This document shows, piece after piece, positions 49,940 through 60,804 of a stretch of 64,000 nucleotides of DNA (positions within the stretch are counted from its first letter, which is position 1; the number at the start of each line of letters is the position of its first letter). The stretch is from the NCBI RefSeq assembly GCF_031755915.1, contig NC_083382.1:15716501-15780500 (forward strand), given 5' to 3'. The notes beneath the pieces were generated by a model. It did no database searches and was not told the DNA's origin. It worked only from the letters and a program-made list of their open reading frames with translations. The stretch is from Ziziphus jujuba. Taxonomy: Eukaryota; Streptophyta; Magnoliopsida; Rosales; Rhamnaceae. The translations under genes were made by a program, and so were the position numbers.

Positions 49940-50300
49940 GACCAAAATGCATCATGAGTCCCAAAAAGAATAATTATACGGCAAGGTTGAATCACGCGCA
50001 GCAAGATTAGAACACCTGGGAAAAGAAAAAGAAAAAATAAAAATCTTTGAGTCCAAAAAAGAAGCAAAAAACAAAACTTTAAAAATATCATAGTAAGAGA
50101 AAGAGTGAAAGCTATCTACATTGCAAAACAATGAGGAACATAGTGGTAAGGATGATGGTGGTACGAGATTGCCTCTGGGTGGCTCTCGATTGAACAATAA
50201 AGGCTCTCGATTTGTCACTAAAATAAAATAATTTTGTTGTTTATCAATTTTTAATTTATAGAGTGGCTATTTTTTAATAAAACCCCCCTAGAATTATTTG
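49940..50300 (-). repeat. Dispersed repeat R, minus-strand copy
   Basis: Read on the minus strand it contains AAAAATTGATAAACAAC, AATCGAGAGCCACCC, TTGTTTTGCAATGTAG, ATAGCTTTC and TTTTTTGGACTCA in the same order as 38718-39250, with internal deletions. It overlaps a short open frame that I do not consider a gene. Confidence 0.65.
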
Positions 50301-51176
50301 TAAGCACAAAGATTTGAGGAAGATATAGTCAAATTCTCAAGGAGAGGAATTCCACAAACTAGGTAGTCCAACTGCTGATTCGTAAGGCCCATGCTCCATA
50401 ATGTGAGATTTCTAATTGGTCCACTATGACAACAAGCAAGATTGTATCTCATGTAAAAATATATTAATCTAGCACATAGAAAGTAATTAGCACAACCCAA
50501 AACACAAAGTTAAAAGGCAATTAAGATTTGAATGTGCTATACCTTTGGGCTTAAACATATGAAAACACAAGCCCAAATAAGCTGGGTCTCATTATATGAA
50601 TTTGCAAACCACTATTAATGATTAAAAAAGCCAAGCTCAGAAACAAAATTTTAGTAGGTTGATTACAAGAGGGGTATAATAGAGCAAAGACAACATCTCA
50701 AGTACAATGAGGATCTGAGCAAAAGATTGAGGTTTGCGTGGTGCAAGGAACGGCAACTTCTTTAATGAATGTCAAGCAAGCAAAATCACACAACCATCGA
50801 TGAACCCAGGAAAAGTGGAGATCAAGCCACGCTAATCCCAAAATCCAAAGTATAAGGAAAAGTGGAAACGTAATGCAGGGAAATGGTAATAACATTTGGC
50901 GCAGTCTGTGACAACCGACACTATAACCATGTTTTTCTAGTAAGCCTGGTGTTTACAAAAGCTGAGGCAAAATTGTCGATTCAACTCTTATTTCAATTTA
51001 TAAAAAAAAAAAAGAATAAAAACATATCCCATTTTCAACAGACCTTTGTTAATTGCTGGAGTTTTCTGAAAGCATGGGTCACAAACGAGCTGCTGCAGCT
51101 AGTCTCCAAATTTAGTCCACACAAGTGCTCAACATCAGTGTTGCTCGACTTTAATGACAACATTTCATAGAAACTT
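50301..51176 (-). pseudogene. Possible F-box/LRR-type gene fragment
   Basis: At 50301-50440 the minus strand reads GPIRNLTLWSMGLTNQQLDY then LVCGIPLLENLTISSSNL, which has the spacing of leucine-rich repeats in plant F-box/LRR(-FBD) proteins. At 51055-51170 another exon-like piece reads MLSLKSSNTDVEHLCGLNLE and ends KLQQLTK before GTCTGT, a possible donor. Between them (50700-50900) is coding-like text with stops. No F-box, no complete frame and no clear start are present. I read it as a relic, or a fragment captured by a transposon. The family call rests on one LRR-like segment. Confidence 0.3.
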
Positions 51177-52924
51177 CTATTCTATGCTTCTGGGGTGTTA
51201 GCCTTCCATACATTTTTACAGCTTTCCAAGAGAGAAGTACACATACTCTCTAAACTTTTCTTAAGTTAATTTCACTCATACTTGTTTAGAAAATCCAAAA
51301 CATGCAGTCAAGAGTATCTCCCACCCATTGCACCAAAATCAAAATGGTATAAAATTCACATCAAACAATAATTTTTCTTCAATTTATTATATCATTTTTA
51401 ACTTCAAAAAAGCGATTATTCTTTTTATATTCATTTTTATCTATTTTTTTATATTACTTTTTATTTTATATTATTTACATATTAATTTTACTCCATATAA
51501 AATTAAAAATATGGAATAAATGTAAAACTTTTATTTTTTTATTTTTTACCAAAAAGCAGTATTATGTTAAAAATATACATTTCGGATAAAAATTATAAAA
51601 ATATTATAATATTAAATGTTGTTTTATAAAATTTAAGAACATGAAAAAAGCAGTAAATTGATGAAGTGAATAGTATTGCACCAATAATGTTCATTCACAT
51701 TAAAATGGCTTCAAATTTAACGCATAATTGGAGAGTGTTTTTTATACCAAAATTTAATGTCTTTGCACTATTTTTACTCTGGTTGAAAAATGCTCTAAAC
51801 ATGGATGTTCACAAATCTCTTCTTGAAAGAAATAACCTACATGCCTATGCAGCAGAATATTTTTTTTATTAATTTTATATTAAAAATTGGAGATAATTGA
51901 GATGGTCAAAATTATATTTTCTGGCGACAGACATTTGAAATTCTCTTTCAAGTTGATAATATTACTGCAAGTATTACAAGTTATAGTTATAGAAGTTCAG
52001 CTCGAAAACACTTACAAAACTTGCAACCATACTTAATTTAAATTCCTTTTTGACAATAATTTGAGAACTCCAAGGATAATTTGTGGTGCTAAATTCATAC
52101 GAAGCAAAGCCTATTTTTTTCAGGCTTAACCTTGCACTTTGAGACATGACTTTCTCATATGCTGCATATGTGCCTAAACATTCAGCTTCTTATTTGACAT
52201 TTGACTTGACCTCTACATGATTGGCAGGTGGTTTTCCAAATGGCAAACAAAGCAAAAATGCTGTCCATTACTCCCCCCCAAAAAAAAAAAAAAATAAAAA
52301 AAAAAAATTGATGTCATAAGGGCTGCCAAACACAATAACAGATTTAGGCAAAATTTTCCACTGAGCTTTTTCTAAACCTTCATCTCATAATATTAGTAAC
52401 ACATTACAATCAACAAAATTTCTTTTCTTTTCCCATACTTGTATGACCATGGAGTACAACACAAGGCAGGAAACAAAAGAAAATGAGAATACATTAGATG
52501 AAGCTGGGTGAGGTTATCATTCCTTTGCAATCGTCCTATGCCCAATAATTTGGGGAAAATCATATTTTCAAGAATGAACCCTATACTACAAATCTGATCA
52601 CAGCTGGATGATACTCTATACTACACCGGGGGCTTGATTTCTCGTATCACAAAGCCTATATCAAATTCCTTGCAAGTTTCCCTTCCCAAAGTCCAGATAA
52701 GTATATCTACCTTCCCAAAAAAAGAAAAGAAGAGAGACTACATATATATATATATATAATATCAAAGGTTGGTCTCTACTTGGCTACGAGAGGCCACTTC
52801 TCAAAACGAGTTACAAGTCAAAATCACATTTAAGTAATAACGACTCATGTTAAAACGGGTCAAAGACCTAGGCAAATTTTGTCGTTGCTATTAAAATTAT
52901 AAATATATATATATATATATATGG
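51177..52924. other. Intergenic, AT-rich
   Basis: No gene recognised. An A-rich tract lies at 52274-52308 and TA runs at 52741-52757 and 52904-52921; the latter borders the inverted-repeat arm that follows. Confidence 0.5.
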
Positions 52925-53590
52925 TTTTTTTATGATTATGTTCAATATGATAAAAATAATATGGTCTAAAAATATGCTAAAAATTATAACCATTGAATTC
53001 AAAACCATAAACACATATGGTTCAGATTTAAAATTCTTTTACGTAAAAAAAATTGTCAAAAATTTCCTTTCTGCCCGATGCCACCTCACACCATCAATTA
53101 AAGGATTCCCAACAAAAAAAAAGCATTACAAAAAAAAAAAAAAAAAAAAAAAACTCCACAATCTCCATACCAAATATGGTTAAAAAATAATTGCAGAAAA
53201 AGAAAAAGAAAAAGGAAGCTCCACAAACATTACAGGAAAAGAAAGCTCCCAAAAAATTGCTAGCACTTCTTGTATACATATTGATTTGTTTTAATAGGAA
53301 TCTGATGGCAGGTTGCTATAGGGCACTCCATTGTTAAATGGGGGTTTCCTTTTCTTGCCCTCTTCCATAATTCCCATCAAAGGACTGGAAAATTGCAACA
53401 AAATCCATCAACCATTGACCCAAAAAAAAAAAAAAAAAAAAAAAAAAACAAATAAACAACATAAACATATATAGACTGGTAGGCACTAAATTAACCGGAT
53501 TCACAAGGGATCGGACAACAATAGCTGTCTAAAATCACAGTCAATCAGCTTCTTCTTCTTCTTCTTGTTCAAATCAAAGTGGCGGCAACG
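52925..53590 (+). repeat. Left arm of a ~650 bp inverted repeat (mTERF upstream region)
   Basis: This arm is the sequence immediately upstream of the mTERF-like start codon at 53591. Its reverse complement, with scattered changes and indels in A/T runs, occupies 54555-55225. Shared landmarks run from GGTCTAAAAATATGCTAAAA, CACCATCAATTAAAGGATT, GCTAGCACTT and GTTGCTATA through CATAAACATATATAGA, GGACAACAATAGC and GTCAATCAGCTTCTTCTTCT. Confidence 0.85.
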
Positions 53591-54004
53591 ATGGAGTTTA
53601 AAATTCTGCTTTCTTTGCTGCAAAAAAAATGCTTTTTGAAAACATGGGCAACACTTCCTACTACTACTACTTGTCAAAACCCATCTTCTTCTTTATCATC
53701 ATCATTCACAGTTGATTTCTTGATGAACTCATGTGCAGTTTCTTTTGAAGTGGCTCTCCCTGCTTCCAAAACCATGCAACTCAACCGTAAGAGTAATGCC
53801 CAGAATTCCCAATCCATGCTTAGTTTCTTAAAAGCTCACAAATTCGATAATACTCAGATAGCCAAATTGATCTCAAACCATCCCTCCATCCTCCAATCGA
53901 AGATACGTACCAATCACAGCCCCAAATTTAAGATCCTCATCGAAAATGGCTTCTCCAGTGAGCTTCTTCTAAAGCTGATCACGTCCAACTCTAGAATTTT
54001 GAGT
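53591..54004 (+). pseudogene. Truncated mTERF-family gene (organelle gene-expression factor)
   Basis: mTERF proteins are nuclear-encoded, helical-repeat nucleic-acid-binding factors of mitochondria and plastids. From the ATG at 53591 the frame gives an organelle-type N-terminus (MEFKILLSLLQKKCFLKTWA) and a Ser/Thr-rich linker. The first mTERF motifs follow: SMLSFLKAHKFDNTQIAKLI, SNHPSILQSKIRTN, SPKFKILIENGFSSELLLKL and ITSNSRIL. At about 54004 the similarity stops in a T-rich stretch and the open frame drifts to a stop at 54109. Plant mTERFs of this type have roughly 350-400 residues, so only about a third remains. It is flanked by inverted copies of its own promoter region. It is probably non-functional. 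Confidence 0.7.
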
Positions 54005-54009
54005 TTTTA

Positions 54010-54250
54010 TTTTTTTTTAATATTGAAAGTACCAAAACTGATGTTTTTATGCATTTTTTTTTTTTACCTTTTTCTTTGTAAGAAAAATAAATGGTTTTTT
54101 TTTTTTTAAATACTGAAAGCATCAAAGCCGACGTTTTTATTGATTAAAAGCGGCTTTCATCATAGATTTTATTTTATTTTATTTTTAAAACCATTAAAAA
54201 CTTGGTTTTTAGTGAAGTTGTTTTAAAAAACGTTGCTAAAACCTATACAA
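54010..54250. other. T-rich insert after the mTERF truncation point
   Basis: Contains two related phrases (AATATTGAAAGTACCAAAAC near 54022 and AAATACTGAAAGCATCAAAG near 54105) and an end-like stretch, AACGTTGCTAAAACCT (near 54230). It may be a small transposon fragment, but no termini or target duplication could be fixed. Confidence 0.3.
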
Positions 54251-54329
54251 TAACAGATTTTTTTTTTTTTTTAATGCGTCGGCTTTTCTCCCTTTTGGGA
54301 TGATTTTCTTTTTCTTTTTTTTTCCTTCA

Positions 54330-54555
54330 ATTTTTTGTCCAATTTTAGACACAAATATTTTTTTTTCTTTCATTATAATATTTCTATCAAAAGTTTTTCC
54401 CTTTTTTTTTTTTGGTCCAATTTTAAACACAAATTCTCTTTTTTTTTTTTGGTTCATTATCATATTTCTATTAAAAGTTTTTTTTTTTTTAAGTCCAATT
54501 TTAAACATAAACCATCTTTTTTTTTTTTTTTTTCATTATCATATTTCCATCAAAA
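54330..54555. repeat. Tandem repeat, ~65-70 bp unit, T-rich
   Basis: Three copies of a unit made of GTCCAATTTTA(A/G)ACA(C/T)AAA, a T run, then TCATTATNATATTTCNATNAAAAG and another T run. The copies start at about 54337, 54416 and 54492. Confidence 0.75.
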
Positions 54556-55225
54556 GCTGATTGACTACGATTTGAGCAAGAAAAAGAAGAAGAAACTGAT
54601 TGACCTTCATTTTGGATCGCTATTGTTGTCCAATTCCCTACGTGTCTTGTTGATTTAGTGCCTATCAATCTATATATGTTTATGTTGTTTGGTTTTTTTT
54701 TTTTTCTTTTGGGTCAATGCTTGATGGATTTTGTTGCAATTTTCCAGTCCTTTGATGGGAATTGTGGAAGAGGGCAAGAAAAGGAAACCCTTATTTAACA
54801 ATGGAGTGCCTTATAGCAACCTGCCGCCAGATTCCTATTAAAACAAATCAATATGTATACAAAAAGTGCTAGCAATTTTTTTAGAGCTTTCTTTCTATGT
54901 ATTGTTTGTGGAGCTTTCTTTTTCTTTTTTTGCAATTTTTTTCAAATCATATCTGGTATGGAGATTGTGAAGCCTTCTTTTTCTTTCTTTCTTTTTTTTT
55001 TTTTTTTTTGGTAATGCTTTTCTTTTACTGGAAATCCTTTAATTGATGGTGTGTGCAGGAGCCGTGGCGTCGGGGCGGGAAGAGAATTTTGGCAATTTTT
55101 TTCACGTGAGAGAACTTTAAATTTAAGCAGTTCATGCTTATGATTTTGAATCCAATGGCTACAGTTTTTAGCATATTTTTAGACCATCCCATTTTGATCA
55201 GATAGGACCTGATCATAGAAAGATT
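54555..55225 (-). repeat. Right arm of the inverted repeat (second mTERF-type promoter, reversed)
   Basis: Reverse complement of 52925-53590. On the minus strand it ends where the mTERF coding region should begin (TCTTGCTCAAATC... near 54570), but repeats replace the coding sequence. It therefore looks like the upstream part of a second, oppositely oriented mTERF copy whose body was lost. TA runs border both outer ends (52904-52921 and 55226-55246). Confidence 0.85.
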
Positions 55226-57536
55226 TTATATATATATATATATATATAAATATCTTTAAATATCGTAATATATATTTCACTGAATTCCAAATTTTTACCA
55301 AATTCCATATTTATTCTATTTCACCGCATATTTTTCACTAACCTTTGCTATTGTATGAATCAAAGTAATGCCAAATCTATTTGAGTTGTGGAGCTTAATT
55401 CCAACTTCATACAAATCTTCTTCAAAATAAAATTTAAAGTATGCTTAATTGATTAAGTGCTCAAAAATTTTGAAAGTAATAATATATTGAATATATCTTA
55501 GGCATAAAGCATACATAAGAACAATTCAACTACTTAAGAATCAATTCTTTATCAATCATAGTTTTATCATTGGCTAATCATATTATTTAATACAAAAACA
55601 TAAAAAGTTTTGAAAAATTTTCACTATAAATCCACCAAAAAGAAGCTTATTAAACAAAAATTAAACAAACATATATTTTTGGATTTTATTATTTTTAAAG
55701 CAAATAAAAACTAAACCTAACAAAAACTATAACTAAAACATAACATATTCATTCATGCTTAAAGATATCATTTTTAAATATTGAAATGCACCCCTAACTT
55801 AAAAATGAACATTGTCTTCAATATTTGAAACACATAAATTCAAAGAAAAATAAGAGATAAGAGTTAAAGATACTTTCCCAAATTGAAAGTTAGCTTGTTG
55901 GAAAACCAGAAAAGCCCGTTGATAATTTAGATTCTGTATATAATCGCAAAACATCTTCTATTCACAGATCTGCGCATGCTTGAACAACAAGAAGAAAATT
56001 AGAAGGGGAAAAAAATGTTGTCAACGTTGCAGCTCCAGAGGTGCAATTCGCGACACTCAGCTCTCTATCTCGCGTGCTTAATTCTTCAATAGCAGTGCCA
56101 CAGCCTTCCATTTGTAATGCTGTGGCTCTTTACTTGATGTCTTCAAAAGTTATAATTTTGCTAATACTTCAGGTTAAACTTCCCATCAATTCTTATATGC
56201 GAACAAGCTATCATTCATCCTTAAAACATGAACTAACCATCAAACTCAACTACAAACAAATAAAAATTACTAATACCAACTAAATTCACAAGATTTAAAT
56301 CCATTTTAAATAGCAATAAACTGAAATAAAAGAAATTAAGCTTAGAATACTCCCTTGAAATTTAAAACTATTGAAATTACTTGAAAAAAAAGTAAAAATT
56401 TTACAGTTGTAGCTGCAAATGTTGTCATCATTTGATACTATCTTAGAAGTTGCTTTTTGATCTGAACTTTTACTATATCTTCTACACATATTGAATTAAG
56501 TCACTACAAATTTTCAAGTAAAACAAATTTCATTTACTATTTTTCCAGCGTGTTATGGTATTCAAACTTCATAAAAACCTTGCAAAACTAACAAACAAAT
56601 TAAAACAATCAAAATGCAAATAAAAACAATGCATAAAATAAAAATATTACCTTAGGTTGCTTCCGAAGAAGCATTTGTTTAAATTTCATTGACTTTAACC
56701 ATGAATCACTTACCATTAGATTTTCCTAGCTTACCAGTTAAAGCCACAGGAAATAAAGATGGAAAAATGCATTTCCCAAAAAAAAAAAAAAAAATGAAAA
56801 GGAATAAAAAAAGTGAGTAAAAAAATAAAGAAAAGAAAAAAGTAAATGATGATGATTTCAATTACTGAATAAATGATGATCTTCCTTAAAAATAAATAAT
56901 GACTTTTTTCTATTCTTACTTTCAAGGTTATTTATTATGTTGTATTGAAGGTAGTGGAAGGTTGTCATTAAATGAAAAGTAGATAAAGTTTATTATTAAA
57001 GTAATAAGGAGTTTAAATGTTTGAAGAAAGAAAAGAGAAAAATAAGTTTGAAAATAAACAAAATATTTTTTCTAAAGCATATGTTCATTGATATTTGATT
57101 TAAGTTTCCATTCTTATTATTTATTTTACCGCTATCATTATTATTTTTTTAATCGTTTTTACCCCTTAGCCTTTACATTACAAGCTAGATAAAGATTTAT
57201 TAATTCAAGATTATGCATTATTTCCACATTAGTAAAATTTTTTTTTTCTTATTATCTCAAGCATATGAAGTTCATATTTTAATTTTTAGTTTCTAATTGC
57301 TAAAATTGATTTAATGCACATATTTTAGAAGTAATGATTATGTTGGATGGACTATAAGGTGTTGAGTTACATAATTATTTGGATGCAACTTTTGGATTGA
57401 TATATTCAATTTTTTAGGCAAATATTATGTTGCTTAATTGTGGTTTTAATGTTTAAAGTCTTGACAACTAATCGATTGTTTTTAGTCTTTAGTCTTTTTA
57501 TTTGCTAGAGACTAGCAAATTTTAAATTGAGGGGTA
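55226..57536. other. Gypsy-type retrotransposon remnants, non-coding
   Basis: No intact frame. On the minus strand at about 55790-55830 it reads GTTCATTTTTAAGTTAGGGG, a phrase common in the non-coding part of plant gypsy elements. On the plus strand just before 57537 it reads CTAGAGACTAGCAAATTTTA then AATTGAGGGGTA, the usual sequence ahead of a gypsy 3' LTR. Remnants of two orientations therefore seem to be mixed. A short GC-richer piece at 56000-56140 has a 25-codon frame that stops early. Confidence 0.45.
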
Positions 57537-57632
57537 TGATAAGTGTTCAATATTACTATTTTATATTTATGCTTATTATTTCCTATTTTCTTAGTAATTT
57601 GTGTTTAATTAAAATAAATATTTATTGATTTT

Positions 57633-59556
57633 AGGGCGAAATGCATTTTAGTATCCTTTATTTTTAACATTTTTTTAGTTAGGGGTCTATAATTTTTTTT
57701 TTTAACAGATAATACCCTCTATTACACAAGTCGTTAAAACAAAACTGTACATTTGGATACTCCTTCAAATCATTTGTTGCCATGTGGATTATTTTTCCAT
57801 GTCGGATAACAGGTCATCTTCTTCGATATCAGCATCTTTCTTTCCCAAACATTGCTCAATCACAACCCTCGCTCTTTCTTTTCTGCAACAAAAAATCAGA
57901 ATCCTCACACAAATCCTTTTTCTTCTACACCGAAAAACCATAAAAATTGTGCCCAAAACTAGATTTGAAACCACCACCTCTCATAATTTACAAAAAGGGC
58001 TAAGACTTGCTCTCTCTCTTCCACTAATTGATTAGGAAAAACCACCTTTCATAATTAACAAAAGGGGCTACCGATCCATTCATCAACACCTGACCTTCAA
58101 TGAAAAAGAAAAAAGAAACAAAAAAGATTTGTTTGATCTATGAGACTTCTATCTGACTATTATTAAAGGAGGTTTGGTATCTTACACTCTTTTATTTATT
58201 ATTATTATTTTTTTTTTGGGAAAAGAGAAAAGAACACGTTGAGATCATCCCGGTTATGCACTTTTTTATTTTGGGCATAAAAGAAATAGGCAAGATAGAA
58301 AAAACTGTAGGATTTCTATGGATTTTCAGTTTAAAAGAAAATACGTTTGGTTGTAGAAGAAAGATGGTTTGGTTGCAAAAGGGGAGAGAGAGATAGAGAG
58401 TGAAATATGTGGAAACTGTGTTTGGAAAAGAAATATGTGAGATCCCACATCGGTTGGAAAGGGGAACGAAGCATGGCTTATAACGCGTTTCCATGAGGGA
58501 AGTAAAACTGTGAGGGGTAGGATTGGGCTCACCACCTAACTTCCAAAGCGGACAATATCTTGATTGAGCTTGGGAGGCCCAGGCCAATGGGACTGGTAAG
58601 TGAAGGGTGAGACCCATAACCTTGTAAACGCGTTTTGACAAAACCGTACGGGCTGGGTCCCAAAGCGGACAATATCCACATGCAGGTGGTCTGGGTTGTC
58701 ACAGATGGTATCAAAGCCGGATCCGGATCGGTGTGCCAGTGAGGACGTTGGGCCCTAAGGGGGGAGAATTGTGAGATCCCACATCGGTTGGAAAGGGGAA
58801 CGAAGCATACCTTATTAGCGTGTGGATACCTTTCCCTTGTGGATGCGTTTTAACAAAACCGTGCGGGCTGGGCCCAAAGCAGACAATATCCACATGCGGG
58901 TGGTCTGGGCTATCATAGATGGTATCAGAGCCGGACTCGGATCGGTGTGCCAGCGAGGATGCTGGGCCCCAATGGGGGAGGATTGTGAGATTCCACATCG
59001 GTTGGAAAAGGTAACGAAGCATGGCTTATAAGCGTGTGGATACCTTTTCTTTGTGGATGCGTTCCCATGAGGGAAGTAAAACCGTGAGAGGTAGGATTGG
59101 GCTCATCACTTAGCTTCCAAAGCGGACAATATCTTGATTGGGTTTAGGAGGCCCGGGCCAGTGGGACTGGCAGGTGAGGGGTGGGACCCTTAACCATTAG
59201 GACTCGTTTTGACAAAATCGTGCGGGCTGAACCCAAAGTGGATAATATCCACATGCGGGTGGTATGGACTGTCACAAATAGATTGTAATTGAAGATAATG
59301 GCCTGCTATGTGATGTGGAAAAATAATCCACATGGCTTCAAATCATTGGTTATAGGCTAAACACGAAATTATAAAAAAATAATTATTTTATTTGTCACGT
59401 GACTATTACGTGATCAATTTTTAACAGAAACTATTTTGTTTTAATGGTTTGGGTAGTAGAGGATATTTTTTTATAAAAAAAAAATAAAAATAAAAAATTA
59501 CAGACCCCTTACTAAAAATTGCTATAAATAGAAAGTATTAAAATGCATTTTGTCCT
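57633..59556. mobile_element. TIR (foldback) DNA element with 6 bp target duplication, host of the TRIM
   Basis: The left end AGGGCGAAATGCATTTTAGT is matched at the right, reversed, by AGGACAAAATGCATTTTAAT. The inverted arms extend about 180 bp (to ~57815) and 260 bp (from ~59295) and share GGGGTCT(A/G)TAATTTTT, TTAAAACAAAA and GCCATGTGGATTATTTTTCC. GATTTT flanks both sides (57627-57632 and 59557-59562). Without the TRIM it is about 1.08 kb with no transposase, so it is non-autonomous. One unassigned 83-codon frame (57784-58035) lies inside. Confidence 0.75.
58436..59276 (+). mobile_element. Tandem TRIM with three LTRs and two ~66 bp internal domains
   Basis: LTRs: 58436-58703 (268 bp), 58770-58917 (148 bp) and 58984-59276 (293 bp), each starting TGTGAGAT(C/T)CCACATCGGTTGG. 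After the first two come primer-binding sites (TGGTATCAAAGC at 58706-58717 and TGGTATCAGAGC at 58920-58931) and purine tracts (AAGGGGGGAGA, ATGGGGGAGGA). Outer LTRs are a long form with an inserted segment in which CCAAAGCGGACAATATC occurs a second time; the middle one is a short form. AATA flanks the array (58432-58435 and 59277-59280), consistent with one target duplication. It has no coding capacity and depends on other elements. Confidence 0.85.
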
Positions 59557-60804
59557 GATTTTATTGTTTTACTATTTTAAGATGAAAACAATAAAAATGT
59601 TGTTTTGAGGATATTTTAGATTCTTATTAGAAGAAATATCGAGAGGTACATTTTATGGAGCATTAATAGAGCTAAGTTGCTGATTTTCTATCCAAACATA
59701 CTTTTTAGAAGCTTGGTGATTCATTTTGAAGATTTAAACTCAATTGTATTGGAGATGTTGATTTTCTGTAGAGTAGTTACTATTTTTTTTATCATATTTG
59801 AAGCCAAAAGTGGAATTTTTCAATGATTAGACTTTTTAAAAAATATATGATAACATCCATGTAAAATTTCATGGTCAGATGATGAAGGGTTCAATGCCTA
59901 CGTCCATTCGAAGTTAGCATATCCACCCAAATTTAGTGCTTCTAAAGCTGTATTTGATTGAGGCCTCAACAAATGGATCTAATAGGCTATAGGCCATGTA
60001 TTGAAGCCTCAACAAAGTTAAAATGGTGAAGAATTGAAGTCCAAAAGATCAAGCCCAAGTTCATTAATTTACTTGTTCAAAACTCAAACATTAATTGATA
60101 TTTAAAGCTCAACAACATAGGTTTTTGGTGGCCAAATAAAAGTTATTAACACATTTATTTATTTTTGAGATAATATGTGACATTCCTAATTTGTTGGAGC
60201 TTAAAATATACTTAGATATTATTTTATAATTTTAGAAATTAGAAAAATAGAGAAAACCCTAGTTCTTTTTATAAGGTTGTATTTCATGTTACAGCCGTAA
60301 TACCTCCATCTATATTCACGCCACCACCAACCACCATTTCTCTCTTTTCATGCCATCATCATCATCATTCTTCTATCATTGAAGTCGTTGATTTGAAACT
60401 TGGGATTTCTAAAAGCAAAATAAGCGCATTGAAGCAGGATTAGGATGAGAGTGACAATAGAGCTTTTAACATATCTTTATGTTTGTTTAATCTCTTAAAT
60501 GCCTATCCCTTTGCATTTTTTATTTATCTCGTATTGTTAATTTAGTTCACTAGCATAGCTTTCAATTAATCTACTCAATTGGTATTCGTTTTATTTTATT
60601 TGATTTATTTTCTAATTATATTTGTTTTGTTTGCTTTTGAGGTGATATTCAATTGGTGTTTACAACATTAATCTCTTTCTAATATAATATTGGATCTGAA
60701 CAGAAAGGCAAATTAGTTAAACCCTCTTTGCTATGAGTTCAATACTTAGTTGCTCCATTAACCATTTTAAAACTATTTATATACTTGCAAGTGAAAATCT
60801 CACA

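Larger units (their letters stand above)
57537..60804 (+). mobile_element. Gypsy-type 3' LTR, interrupted by a later insertion
   Basis: Begins TGATAAGTGTTC directly after a purine-rich tract (GAGGGGTA) and ends in CTCACA at 60804 after TACTTGCAAGTG, both typical of long plant gypsy LTRs. A TATA-like TTTTTATAAGG lies near 60266. Subtracting the inserted element at 57633-59556 and its target duplication leaves an LTR of about 1.34 kb. No primer-binding site follows 60804, consistent with a 3' LTR. The matching 5' LTR is not in the window in recognisable form. Confidence 0.5.

Noticed and set aside
54236..54658. Long Phe- or Lys-rich frames on both strands
   Set aside because: They are translations of T-rich tandem repeats.
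55979..56140. A possible gene start (MLSTLQLQRCNSRHSALYLA)
   Set aside because: The frame stops after 25 codons and no continuation exon was recognised; at most a relic.
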